DNA of 64,000 nt from Ostreiculturibacter nitratireducens. GTDB taxonomy: Bacteria; Pseudomonadota; Alphaproteobacteria; Rhodobacterales; Rhodobacteraceae. The notes beneath the pieces are model-generated. The model did not search any database. It saw nothing but the letters and a program-made list of their open reading frames with translations, and was not told the origin of the DNA. The position numbers were made by a program, and so were the translations under genes. Numbering within the stretch: the first letter of the stretch is position 1; each line of letters starts with the position of its first letter. This document shows, piece after piece, positions 37,132 to 46,189 of the stretch. Location of the stretch: positions 310,001-374,000 of the forward strand of contig NZ_JAVQHL010000004.1 of the NCBI RefSeq assembly GCF_032670585.1, read 5' to 3'.

Positions 37132-38655
37132 TCACATCACCGCGCCGACCTGCCACGGCACGAACTCGTTGTCGCCCAGGCCCAAGGCTTCCGACTTCGA
37201 CCTCTCCCCCGAGGCGACCCTCAGGATCGCTTGCAGAATCTCCCGCCCCTTGGCCTCGACGCTGACGCCGCCAGACAGGATATCGCCGGCGTTGATGTCC
37301 ATGTCGTCCGGCATCGACCGGAACAGCGGGTCGTTCGTCGCCACCTTGATCGTCGGCGCCGGCTTCGAGCCGAAGGCCGAGCCTCGGCCGGTCGTGAAGA
37401 CCACGATCTGCGCGCCTCCCGCGATCTGGCCCGTGGCCGCGACCGGATCGTAACCGGGCGTGTCCATGAAGACGAAGCCCGGCTCCGTCACCTTCTCGGC
37501 GTAGTCGTAGTAGGCCGTGAGCGGGGTCGAGCCGCCCTTGGCGGCAGCACCCAACGATTTCTCCAGGATGGTCGTCAGCCCTCCCAGCTTGTTGCCGGGT
37601 GAGGGGTTGTTGTCCATGCTTCCGCCATTGATGGCCGTGTAGTTTTCCCACCAGCGGATGCACTCGATCAGCTGTTCCGCGACCTCGGGCGAGGCCGCAC
37701 GACGAAGAAGCAGTTGCTCCGCCCCGTAGATCTCCGGCGTCTCCGACAGGATCGCCGTGCCGCCGAGGCCGACCAGCAGATCCGATGCCGCGCCCAGCGC
37801 GGGGTTGGCCGTGATCCCTGAATACCCATCCGAACCGCCGCATTGCAGCGCGACCTTCAGTTCCGAGGCAGGAACCGTTTCGCGGTGGACGCGATTCACC
37901 TCCGGCAGAAGCTCGGCGACCTGCTTCTTGATCGCCTCGATGGTCGCGCGCGTCCCGCCTGTCTCCTGGATGGTCAGGCCGTGGAACCGCGTCGGTGCCT
38001 CTGCACCGTAGACGGATTTCATCCGCGCGACCTGCATGACCTCGCAGCCGAGCCCGACGAAGACAGCGGCCCCCACGTTCGGATGTGTCGCATGACCCCA
38101 GAGCACGCGCTGAAGGATGTCGAACCCCCGGCCCTCCGACGCCATGCCGCAGCCGGTGCCGTGCGCGAAGGCCACCACCCCGTCAACGTTCGGGTATGCA
38201 TCCAGCATTCCCGAGGTCTCGATCTCGAAGGCGGCGCGGCGGATCACGGTGGCCGAACAGTTCACGGTGGCGCAAAGGGCGACGTAGTTGCGGGTGCCGA
38301 CGCTCCCATCCGGGCGCCGGTAGCCCTGGAAGGTCATCGGCTCGACCTTCGGGATCGCCGCGCGGGCCGCTTCGAGGTCGGCCCCCACCTTGTAGTCCTG
38401 GTCGTGCTCGCCGAAGGCGCAGTTGTGGACGTGGACGTGATCGCCGGGTTGGATGTCGACCGTGGCCTGACCGATGATCTGGCCGAATTTCACGACGGAG
38501 GCGCCTTTCGCAATCGCGGCCCGCGCGATCTTGTGGCCGCCTGCCACCGGCTTTTCCAGCGGCGTCCCGGTGCCGAGCGGCTGCGAGCCTGCCGCCGCGC
38601 GCTCGGTCAGGATCGCCACGTTGTCTGAAGGATTGAGGACAATGAGTTCCGCCAT
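37132..38655 (-). CDS. uxaA: UxaA family hydro-lyase (altronate dehydratase)
   Basis: The 507-residue protein has the fused architecture of UxaA: an N-terminal SAF domain (about 1-95, with G-D-H-V-H-V-H-N) and the large C-terminal dehydratase domain with G-x-R-N-Y, the G-T-G-C-G-M segment and the L-Q-C-G-G-S-D-G-Y-S-G core. The classical reaction dehydrates D-altronate to 2-keto-3-deoxygluconate. The divergent neighbour kdgK would phosphorylate that product, making an Entner-Doudoroff entry plausible. The family also dehydrates other aldonates, so the substrate may instead be the one handled by the sugar locus to the right. Confidence 0.9.
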   Translation of the reverse strand: MAELIVLNPSDNVAILTERAAAGSQPLGTGTPLEKPVAGGHKIARAAIAKGASVVKFGQIIGQATVDIQPGDHVHVHNCAFGEHDQDYKVGADLEAARAAIPKVEPMTFQGYRRPDGSVGTRNYVALCATVNCSATVIRRAAFEIETSGMLDAYPNVDGVVAFAHGTGCGMASEGRGFDILQRVLWGHATHPNVGAAVFVGLGCEVMQVARMKSVYGAEAPTRFHGLTIQETGGTRATIEAIKKQVAELLPEVNRVHRETVPASELKVALQCGGSDGYSGITANPALGAASDLLVGLGGTAILSETPEIYGAEQLLLRRAASPEVAEQLIECIRWWENYTAINGGSMDNNPSPGNKLGGLTTILEKSLGAAAKGGSTPLTAYYDYAEKVTEPGFVFMDTPGYDPVAATGQIAGGAQIVVFTTGRGSAFGSKPAPTIKVATNDPLFRSMPDDMDINAGDILSGGVSVEAKGREILQAILRVASGERSKSEALGLGDNEFVPWQVGAVM

Positions 38656-38881
38656 AGCACACCCCCTCTGCGCCGCGCGATGCGGCTCCGCCCGCTACGG
38701 GCCCGACCGGATGGCGGGCCTTCCGGATGCCTAGCGCGCGGCGGGGGGCGAGGCAACTCCCGCATGGCTCTCCGGATAACGGCGAGTTTCGGCGGAAACC
38801 TTGACGAAGCGCCCCGATGCGTGTGGAGAGTGCTGTTGAACAGGCCCGTCCCTGCGGGTCGCCAAGATCGGAGAATAGCCC

Positions 38882-39778
38882 ATGCAGCGCCGGTTCGTCT
38901 CTGTTGGGGAATGCATGGTCGAGATGGCCCCGACCGGAACGGCGGGCACATTCGCGATGGGCTTCGCCGGCGATACGTTCAACACCGCCTGGTATGCGCG
39001 CCGCGCGTTGCCCGACGATTGGCGGGTGGACTATGTCTCCTGCGTCGGAACGGACCCGGTTTCGGACCGCATGCTGGCCTTCATGGAACACGGGGGGGTC
39101 GGCACGACCCACGTGGCGCGCATTCCCGATCGCACGGTCGGCCTTTACCTCATCGAACTCTCGGACGGCGAACGGAGCTTCGTCTACTGGCGCGGGCAAA
39201 GCGCCGCGCGGCTTCTGGCGCGGGATCCGGCACGGCTCGACGCGGCGCTCGATGGCGCGGGGCTCGTCTATTTCTCCGGCATCACCCTCGCGATCCTCGA
39301 CGCGAGGGACCGCGCGGTGCTGCTCGAAGCCTTGGACCGTGGCCGGGCGGCAGGAGCGCAAGTCGCCTTCGACCCGAACCTCCGGCCGCGGCTCTGGCCG
39401 GACCTCGACGCGATGCGGGCGGCCGTGACGAAAGCCGCGGCGCATGCCGATATCGTTCTGCCCTCTTTCGATGACGAGGCCGCGGTTTTCGGAGACGCCT
39501 CTCCCGAAGCGACGGCACGGCGCTACGCCGCCGGAGGGGCGAAACTCGTGGTGGTCAAGAACGGACCGGGGGAAATGCTGACGCTCGATGCGGGTACGGT
39601 CGCGGTTCATGCACCCGAACGCGTGGCCCGGGTCGAGGACACGACAGCGGCAGGGGACAGTTTCAACGCGGGCTTCCTGGCTGCTCGTCTGGGCGGGGCG
39701 AGCCTCGCCAACACGGTCCGGGAAGGGGCGCGGACCGCCGCGCGCGTGATCGGGGCGCGGGGCGCGCTCGTAGGATGA
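38882..39778 (+). CDS. kdgK: 2-dehydro-3-deoxygluconokinase (PfkB family)
   Basis: The 298-residue sugar kinase has the PfkB N-terminal glycine-rich region (G-F-A-G-D-T-F-N-T-A-W-Y) and the C-terminal catalytic D-T-T-A-A-G-D-S-F-N-A-G-F with the anion-hole glycine and Asp base. The early F-V-S-V-G-E-C-M-V-E-M and the T-F-N-T-A segment are typical of KdgK, which makes KDPG from 2-keto-3-deoxygluconate. It is divergent from uxaA across a 226-base spacer that must hold both promoters. Confidence 0.87.
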   Translation: MQRRFVSVGECMVEMAPTGTAGTFAMGFAGDTFNTAWYARRALPDDWRVDYVSCVGTDPVSDRMLAFMEHGGVGTTHVARIPDRTVGLYLIELSDGERSFVYWRGQSAARLLARDPARLDAALDGAGLVYFSGITLAILDARDRAVLLEALDRGRAAGAQVAFDPNLRPRLWPDLDAMRAAVTKAAAHADIVLPSFDDEAAVFGDASPEATARRYAAGGAKLVVVKNGPGEMLTLDAGTVAVHAPERVARVEDTTAAGDSFNAGFLAARLGGASLANTVREGARTAARVIGARGALVG

Positions 39779-39877
39779 AGCGAAAAGGACAGGCGGATCT
39801 TCATGCAAGAAGATCCGCCCAAGCACCTGATTGCAGTAATCTTCCCCCGGCGACCCGCCTCCCTCGCGGGTGCCGCG

Positions 39878-40999
39878 TCACAAGAGCCCGCGATCGGCGA
39901 GGTTGCGCATCAGCGCGGCGGTGCCGAAGGTCCATTCCGGGCACTCTGTCGAAAGTGCCACTTCGTTCCTCAGCTCACCCAGATCCCTGGCCGAAATCGT
40001 GACGACATCCCCGATGTGGTGGGTGAATCCCTGCCCTTTCCCGTCACGGTCCTGAACCGGGGCGAACATCGTGCCGAGGTAAAGCATCGCGCCGTCGGGA
40101 TACTGATGGTGCCTGCCCAACATCTGCTTCACGAGGTCGGCGGGGTCGCGGCTGATCTCGCTCATTGAACTCCTGCCATCCAGGACGAAGCCGTCTTTCC
40201 CCTCGACGCGCAGCTCGACTTCGGCGCGGCGAACGTCGTCAAGCGTGAAGCTATCGTCGAACAGTCGGATGAAGGGGCCGACCGAGGCCGAGGCGTTGTT
40301 GTCCTTCGCCTTGCCGAGAAGAAGCGCGGAGCGGCCTTCCACGTCCCGAAGGTTCACGTCGTTGCCGAGCGTGGCGCCGAGGATGCGGCCCGCCGAGGAG
40401 ACGGCGAGAACGACTTCGGGCTCGGGATTGTTCCAACGGCTCACCGGGTGCAGGCCCACTTTCGCGCCATGCCCCACGGCCGCCATCGGCAGGCACTTGG
40501 TGAAAACCTCTGCATCCGGGCCGATACCGACTTCGAGGTATTGCGACCATAGCCCTTCGGAGATCAGCGCGGCCTTCGCGCGCTGCGCAGCCTCCGATCC
40601 GGGGACGAGACCGGAAAGGGATGCCCCGATAGCCGCGCCGATCCGCTCCCGGATCGCCTCGGCCTTGGCCGCGTCGCCCGCAGCGCGCTCTTCAATCACG
40701 CGTTCGACCATCGAGCGGGCGAAGGTGACACCGCAGGCCTTCACGGCCTGCAGGTCGCAGGGCGCAAGAAGACGCGCGCCCTTCCCGGCGAGAATGTCGT
40801 CGAGGCGACCGACGGTGTTTCCCTCGGCCGCCAGGACATGCCCGGCGGGATCGGCAAGTTCCAGGACGTCACGCACGGTCGGCGCGGTGCGGGAGGTGAT
40901 GTCCATCACGTCACCGTTCCGCAGCGTGATGACCGAGGGACCGACCCCCGGCACTTCCGCACGACCGAGCCAAAGGCCTTTCTCATAGCGTTGTGGCAT
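39878..40999 (-). CDS. Fumarylacetoacetate hydrolase-family protein, probable 2-keto-3-deoxy-aldonate dehydratase (XylX-like)
   Basis: The 373-residue protein has the FAH fold with metal-site motifs E-P-E-V-V-L-A-V and G-N-D-V-N-L-R-D. A characteristic N-terminal block (L-L-A-P-C-D-L-Q-A-V-K-A-C-G-V-T-F-A) resembles the longer FAH proteins that dehydrate 2-keto-3-deoxy-xylonate or -arabinonate to alpha-ketoglutarate semialdehyde. In L-fucose-type pathways a related FAH protein cleaves a diketo acid, so the exact chemistry is open. It lies downstream of ribokinase on the same strand but has its own 133-base leader with two TCGAACATTC repeats. Confidence 0.78.
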   Translation of the reverse strand: MPQRYEKGLWLGRAEVPGVGPSVITLRNGDVMDITSRTAPTVRDVLELADPAGHVLAAEGNTVGRLDDILAGKGARLLAPCDLQAVKACGVTFARSMVERVIEERAAGDAAKAEAIRERIGAAIGASLSGLVPGSEAAQRAKAALISEGLWSQYLEVGIGPDAEVFTKCLPMAAVGHGAKVGLHPVSRWNNPEPEVVLAVSSAGRILGATLGNDVNLRDVEGRSALLLGKAKDNNASASVGPFIRLFDDSFTLDDVRRAEVELRVEGKDGFVLDGRSSMSEISRDPADLVKQMLGRHHQYPDGAMLYLGTMFAPVQDRDGKGQGFTHHIGDVVTISARDLGELRNEVALSTECPEWTFGTAALMRNLADRGLL

Positions 41000-41027
41000 G
41001 GTTCCCTCCCAACTTCTCTTTCACTTT

Positions 41028-41089
41028 TCGAACATTCTTTCCGCGGTTACGTCGCCCGATCCGCTGGTTGCCTCACAAATCGAACATTC
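41028..41089. repeat. Two 10-bp direct repeats upstream of the FAH gene
   Basis: TCGAACATTC occurs at 41028-41037 and again at 41080-41089 (start-to-start 52 bases), in the leader of the FAH-family gene. Both copies are followed by T/C then CCGCG-type sequence. They could be regulator half-sites. Confidence 0.4.
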
Positions 41090-41132
41090 CGCGAAGCTGC
41101 AGGCAGGTGACAGGCCGTGGAGCGACGGGCGG

Positions 41133-42065
41133 TCATTCCCCATCGGCCAGCAGCGCTTCGATCTCCGCAAGCGAGGGCATCGACGGGGCGGTACCGGGGC
41201 GCGTGACGGAAATGCCGGCAGTGGCGCAGCCGAACCTCACGGCGTCGATGGGATCGGCACCGCGCGCAAGCGCCGCCGCGAAGCCGCCATTGAATGCGTC
41301 ACCCGCACCTGTCGTCTCCACTACCTTCCCGGCGGTAATCGCGGGCACATGCACGGTCTGATGCGCGTCGCGGTAAAAAGCGCCCTTTTCCCCAAGCGTG
41401 ATGATCGCGGCGCCGACGCCCTGCGCGAGAAGCGCGTCAGCGGCGCGGGCGGCATCCTCGACGGTCTTGACCTCGATCCCGGTGATGCCCTCCGCCTCGG
41501 ATTCGTTCGGTGTGATGAAATCGCAGAGCGCGAGCATCTCGGGCGGGATCTCGGCCGCCGGAGCCGGGTTCAGGATTGTCCGGGCGCCACCGGCACGCGC
41601 GATTTCCAGCGCCCTGTGTGCCGCCGGCATCGGTTGTTCCAGCTGCGTGATGAAGACCCCCGCCCCGCCGATGAGCCCCGCGCGCTCCTCGACATCCGAA
41701 ACGGAAATGCGGCCCGCAGCACCGGGCGAGATGATGATCGCGTTGTTGCCGGTCGCATCCTCGATGAAGATGTAGGCGGCACCAGTGTAGCTGTCCGGGT
41801 CTTCGGTGACCTCCGGATTGACACCGGCCCTGGCCCAGGTCGCTCGCGCCATGTCGGCGAAGGGATCGCGGCCGAGGCGGGTGATGAAATGCACCCTTCC
41901 ACCCGCCATCGCGGCAGCGACGGACTGGTTCGAACCCTTGCCGCCCGGGCCAAGCACGAAGGAGTTCCCGAGGATCGTCTCTCCCATCCTCGGCTGACGC
42001 TCGGCACGGTAGGCGGTGTCGGCGACGAAGACGCCGAGGATCACGATGGTGTCGCGCATATCCAC
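41133..42065 (-). CDS. rbsK: Ribokinase
   Basis: The 310-residue PfkB kinase has L-G-P-G-G-K-G-S-N-Q-S-V-A-A-A near residue 40 (substrate binding) and E-T-T-G-A-G-D-A-F-N-G-G-F near residue 250 (catalytic Asp). These are typical of ribokinase, which makes ribose 5-phosphate or phosphorylates related furanoses. Three bases upstream lies the FucU/RbsD-like gene, matching the common mutarotase-kinase pairing. A second ribokinase-like gene exists at 54237-55136. Confidence 0.88.
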   Translation of the reverse strand: MDMRDTIVILGVFVADTAYRAERQPRMGETILGNSFVLGPGGKGSNQSVAAAMAGGRVHFITRLGRDPFADMARATWARAGVNPEVTEDPDSYTGAAYIFIEDATGNNAIIISPGAAGRISVSDVEERAGLIGGAGVFITQLEQPMPAAHRALEIARAGGARTILNPAPAAEIPPEMLALCDFITPNESEAEGITGIEVKTVEDAARAADALLAQGVGAAIITLGEKGAFYRDAHQTVHVPAITAGKVVETTGAGDAFNGGFAAALARGADPIDAVRFGCATAGISVTRPGTAPSMPSLAEIEALLADGE

Positions 42066-42068
42066 TCC

Positions 42069-42521
42069 TTACGCGTCGGGCGGGATCACGCCCTTGCGGA
42101 ACATGAAGCAGCCGTAGAAGCGGCGCTCGCCAGTCTGGATGACGGCATAGGCCTCGCGGGCGAAGTCGTAGAAGGCGAAACGCTCGATCGAGATCATCGG
42201 GCGTGGCTCGCCCTCGGCCTTGTCGATCACGGCCTGAACCTCGGCCTGGACGGGCGGAACCTCGTCCGGCTTGTCCACGACCTCCATCCGGCCCGCGAAA
42301 TCCTCGACGAAAGTGTCGAGGGGAAGGACCGAAAGAATCGCCTCGGCCGCCTCGGCGGAGGTGAGGTTGTCCATCCTCAGCAGATCGCCGTAGACGGTCT
42401 GTCGCGCGATGGAATCGGCGGGGAAGTTCGTGTCGGCGACGATCACCACATCGCCGTGGCCCATCGCGCGGAGCGCATAAAGCACCTCGGCGTTGAGGCG
42501 CGGGTCGATCCCTTTCAGCAT
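42069..42521 (-). CDS. fucU: RbsD/FucU family sugar mutarotase
   Basis: The 150-residue protein begins M-L-K-G-I-D-P-R-L-N-A-E-V-L-Y-A-L and has G-H-G-D-V-V-I-V-A-D-T-N-F-P (catalytic His and Asp region) and the late F-Y-G-C-F-M-F-R-K-G. This is the FucU branch of the RbsD/FucU family, which interconverts sugar anomers or pyranose and furanose forms before phosphorylation. It is coupled to the ribokinase gene (3-base gap). The sugar is not defined; fucose and ribose are both possible by family. Confidence 0.88.
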   Translation of the reverse strand: MLKGIDPRLNAEVLYALRAMGHGDVVIVADTNFPADSIARQTVYGDLLRMDNLTSAEAAEAILSVLPLDTFVEDFAGRMEVVDKPDEVPPVQAEVQAVIDKAEGEPRPMISIERFAFYDFAREAYAVIQTGERRFYGCFMFRKGVIPPDA

Positions 42522-42532
42522 CTCTTCCTCCT

Positions 42533-43174
42533 TCAGAGCTTCATGTCGAAGACGGCGCGCGCCATCGCCTCGCCCAGCGCGACGTGGGACGCGGCATCGT
42601 AGTGAATTCCGTCGAGCGGACCTGCGGCGATGATCTGCCCAGCGTCGAGGAACGCGACGCCCGCGTGGCGCGCGGCGGCGGCATATTCGGCGCCGAAGGC
42701 GAGCGACTTTTCGGCAGCGCCGGCGAACATCCCGGCCAGCGCGCCGGCCTCCTTCGCCGGCGGCGGCGCCACCATCAATACGGCCGGCGGACGGCCCTCC
42801 GGCCCGGCGTCCGAGGCGCGAATGAAGGCGGCGAGTTTCTCGGCCGAGCGGGCGATGTCGTTCGCGGTGACCGAGAAGCGCGCCTTCAGATCGTTGGTGC
42901 CGAGTTTCAGGATCACCAGGTCGATCGGCGCGTGGCTTTCGAGGATGGCGGGAAGGACGGCGAGCCCGTTCTTGTGCGACCCTTCCAGCGGATCGTTGTG
43001 AACCGTGGTCCGGCCGGGATGGCCTTCCTCGATCACCTGCCAGTCGGGACCGAGCTCGGAAGCCATGACACGGGGCCAGCGTTCCTTCGGACCGAAGCGG
43101 AGCTTCTGGTCGAGGTCAGGCATGGGGACCGTCCCGTAGGTGTTCGAGTCGCCGTAGCAGAGGATCGTCTTCAT
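42533..43174 (-). CDS. SGNH/GDSL hydrolase (arylesterase-like)
   Basis: The 213-residue protein has the SGNH blocks: Y-G-D-S-N-T-Y-G (nucleophile Ser10), H-P-G-R-T-T with the block II Gly, K-L-G-T-N-D-L-K (block III Asn) and D-G-I-H-Y-D-A near residue 190 (catalytic Asp/His). No signal peptide is present, so it is cytoplasmic. It lies in the transporter/kinase operon between the ABC ATPase and FucU genes. It may therefore deacylate an imported sugar ester; that is inference from context. Confidence 0.9.
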   Translation of the reverse strand: MKTILCYGDSNTYGTVPMPDLDQKLRFGPKERWPRVMASELGPDWQVIEEGHPGRTTVHNDPLEGSHKNGLAVLPAILESHAPIDLVILKLGTNDLKARFSVTANDIARSAEKLAAFIRASDAGPEGRPPAVLMVAPPPAKEAGALAGMFAGAAEKSLAFGAEYAAAARHAGVAFLDAGQIIAAGPLDGIHYDAASHVALGEAMARAVFDMKL

Positions 43175-43183
43175 TCGTGTCTC

Positions 43184-44248
<1,065 letters not shown>

Positions 44249-44322
44249 CCCGTCCCCGCCGAAATCGCCCCCTTGAAAAAGAGGTAGCCGAGCCCGCGCG
44301 GCCTGTCCACGGCCTGACCATA

Positions 44323-44334
44323 CTAACATGTTAG
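44323..44334. promoter_or_regulatory. Predicted GntR operator, perfect 12-bp palindrome
   Basis: CTAACATGTTAG is self-complementary and lies in the 206-base divergent spacer between the ABC ATPase operon and the substrate-binding-protein operon. A TTGACT (-35-like) follows at 44339-44344 on the plus strand. Near copies occur at 52268 and 56932. Confidence 0.6.
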
Positions 44335-44454
44335 AATCTTGACTCGTGGGCACTTCGAGAGGATCGTGGACGGATTGAAGGGATGACGCCGGGGCATAGA
44401 GGCGAACACCCGACCCCGGTCTGCGCGAACTCGAAGCGACAGGGAGGATTTTAC

Positions 44455-46098
44455 GTGAAGACTGAACTTTATGAATATGCCGTTCGCCAGAAACTGACGC
44501 GCCGCCGGCTGCTTCAGGGCGCCGCGAGCCTCGGCGCTGTTTCGGCATTCGGCGGCGTCGCCACCGGGGTTTCCGTCCGTCCGGCCTGGGCACAGGACAA
44601 CCTGAGGGCCGAGATCCTGAAGATCCCCGGCGTTGGCATGGGATCGCCCACCGACGCCGACTGGCAGAAGGTCGGCGAACTGTGCCTCGGGCCAACGAAG
44701 GAGGTCGTCGCCGAGGGCGAATTCGCGGGCGTGGAACTCACCTTCATGGGGCTCAACAACCAGAACCTGCACAACTTCCTGTTCCGCGGGTTCCTGAAGC
44801 CCTGGGAAGCCTACACCGGCGCCAAGATCAACTGGATCGACCTCGCCCAGGCCGACTACAACCCGCGACTCCAGCAGTCGATCGCCACGGGCACCGTCGA
44901 TTTCGACATCATCGAGATGGGTGCTCCCTTCGAGGGTGACACTGCCGGCAAGGGCCTACTGGACGAGATGCCGGACTGGGTGAAGCAGGTCATCGACATG
45001 GATGACTACGTGAACTACCTCAAGGCGCCGGTCGGGACTTGGGATGGCAAGACCTACCGCATCACCATCGACGGCGACTGCCACACCTTCGCCTACCGGA
45101 AAGACTATTTCGGCGAGGGATCGATCTCGGGCATGGCTGAGGCGCCGACCACCTGGCAGCAGGTGCAGGAGGCCACGCGCGCCGTCGCCGGCCAGAAGGA
45201 CCCGCTGACCGGCCTCGACGCCTACGGCTACCTCGACCCGCTTAAGGGCTGGGGCGGCTTCGGCTTCTACTTCCTCGAGGATCGCGCTTCGGCCTATGCC
45301 AAGCACCCGGACGATCCCGCCTGGCTCTTCGATCCCGACACGATGAAGCCCAGGGTCAACAATCCCGCCTGGGTTCAGGCGATCCAGGACGTCATGGACA
45401 CGATGTCGCTCCTGCCGCCCGACCAGATCAACGCCGACCCCGGCACGACCGCGTTCCAGCAGTTCCTGGCCGGGACGGGTTCGATGATCTGCTGGTGGGG
45501 GGACGTGGGATCGAACGCTCGGACCTCGGACACTTCGGTGGTGGGCGATGTCGTGGGCTTCTCGATCAACCCCGGTTCCGACCGCGTCTACAACTCCAGG
45601 ACAGGCGAGTGGGAGACGCCCGACAGCCCGAACTTCGCGCCGAACATGGCCTACCTGGGCTGGGGCATCTACGTCACCAACCGCGTTTCGGGTGACGAGA
45701 AGAAGCGCAAGGCGGCGTGGTCTGCGGCGGCGCATCTGGGTGGCAAGGACATCTCGCTCTGGATGTCGGCCTACCCGTCGGGGTTCCAGCCCTACCGCAA
45801 CTCCCACTTCAACTTCGACGAATGGGAAGCGGCGGGCTACGACCGCGCCTTCATCGAGGACTACCTCGGGTCGAACGCGGACAGCTACAACCACCCCAAC
45901 GCCGCGATCGAGCCGAGGATCCCTGGCATCTTCCAGTACTACTCGGTGGCCGAGGACGAACTCGCCAAGGGCTTCGCCGGACAGTACGGATCGGCCCAGG
46001 AAACCGCGGACGCCATCGCCGCAGCCTGGGAGAAGATCACCGACCAGATCGGCCGGGACAGCCAGATCGCGCTCTACAAGGCGTCACTGGGCATGTGA
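44455..46098 (+). CDS. Sugar ABC transporter substrate-binding protein (extracellular family 1)
   Basis: The 547-residue protein has a Tat-type leader (T-R-R-R-L-L-Q-G-A-A followed by a hydrophobic stretch and ending R-P-A-W-A-Q). A large type I periplasmic binding domain follows, with L-T-F-M-G-L-N-N-Q-N near its start and W-W-G-D-V-G-S near residue 350. It is larger than typical CUT1 binding proteins. The start is GTG at 44455, with GGGAGG six bases upstream. It is followed by a strong hairpin and two permease genes. It would deliver the inducing sugar of this locus; the ligand is unknown. Confidence 0.9.
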   Translation: MKTELYEYAVRQKLTRRRLLQGAASLGAVSAFGGVATGVSVRPAWAQDNLRAEILKIPGVGMGSPTDADWQKVGELCLGPTKEVVAEGEFAGVELTFMGLNNQNLHNFLFRGFLKPWEAYTGAKINWIDLAQADYNPRLQQSIATGTVDFDIIEMGAPFEGDTAGKGLLDEMPDWVKQVIDMDDYVNYLKAPVGTWDGKTYRITIDGDCHTFAYRKDYFGEGSISGMAEAPTTWQQVQEATRAVAGQKDPLTGLDAYGYLDPLKGWGGFGFYFLEDRASAYAKHPDDPAWLFDPDTMKPRVNNPAWVQAIQDVMDTMSLLPPDQINADPGTTAFQQFLAGTGSMICWWGDVGSNARTSDTSVVGDVVGFSINPGSDRVYNSRTGEWETPDSPNFAPNMAYLGWGIYVTNRVSGDEKKRKAAWSAAAHLGGKDISLWMSAYPSGFQPYRNSHFNFDEWEAAGYDRAFIEDYLGSNADSYNHPNAAIEPRIPGIFQYYSVAEDELAKGFAGQYGSAQETADAIAAAWEKITDQIGRDSQIALYKASLGM

Positions 46099-46110
46099 CG
46101 CGATGACATC

Positions 46111-46138
46111 GTCCGGGGCGCCACAATGCGCCCCGGAC
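46111..46138 (+). other. Intercistronic hairpin after the binding-protein gene
   Basis: GTCCGGGGCGC pairs perfectly (11 bp) with GCGCCCCGGAC around CACAAT, 12 bases after the binding-protein stop. Such structures in binding-protein/permease operons raise the binding-protein mRNA level by blocking 3' decay or by partial termination. Confidence 0.65.
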
Positions 46139-46159
46139 CCGCGAGGCAGGGAGTATCCG

Positions 46160-46189
46160 ATGACGGCGGCGCAATCGGTGGCAATCTGA
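46160..46189 (+). other. Nine-codon leader ORF, in frame with the downstream permease
   Basis: ATG at 46160 follows AGGGAG with a 6-base spacer, encodes M-T-A-A-Q-S-V-A-I and stops at TGA 46187-46189, immediately before the permease ATG. It could be a coupling leader, or a premature stop in a longer permease N-terminus. Confidence 0.45.

Noticed and set aside
44249..44695. Upstream extension of the ABC ATPase gene
   Set aside because: It would cross the palindromic operator and the start of the binding-protein gene, and it is Arg/Ser-rich without homology. The ATG at 44248 is right for the family.
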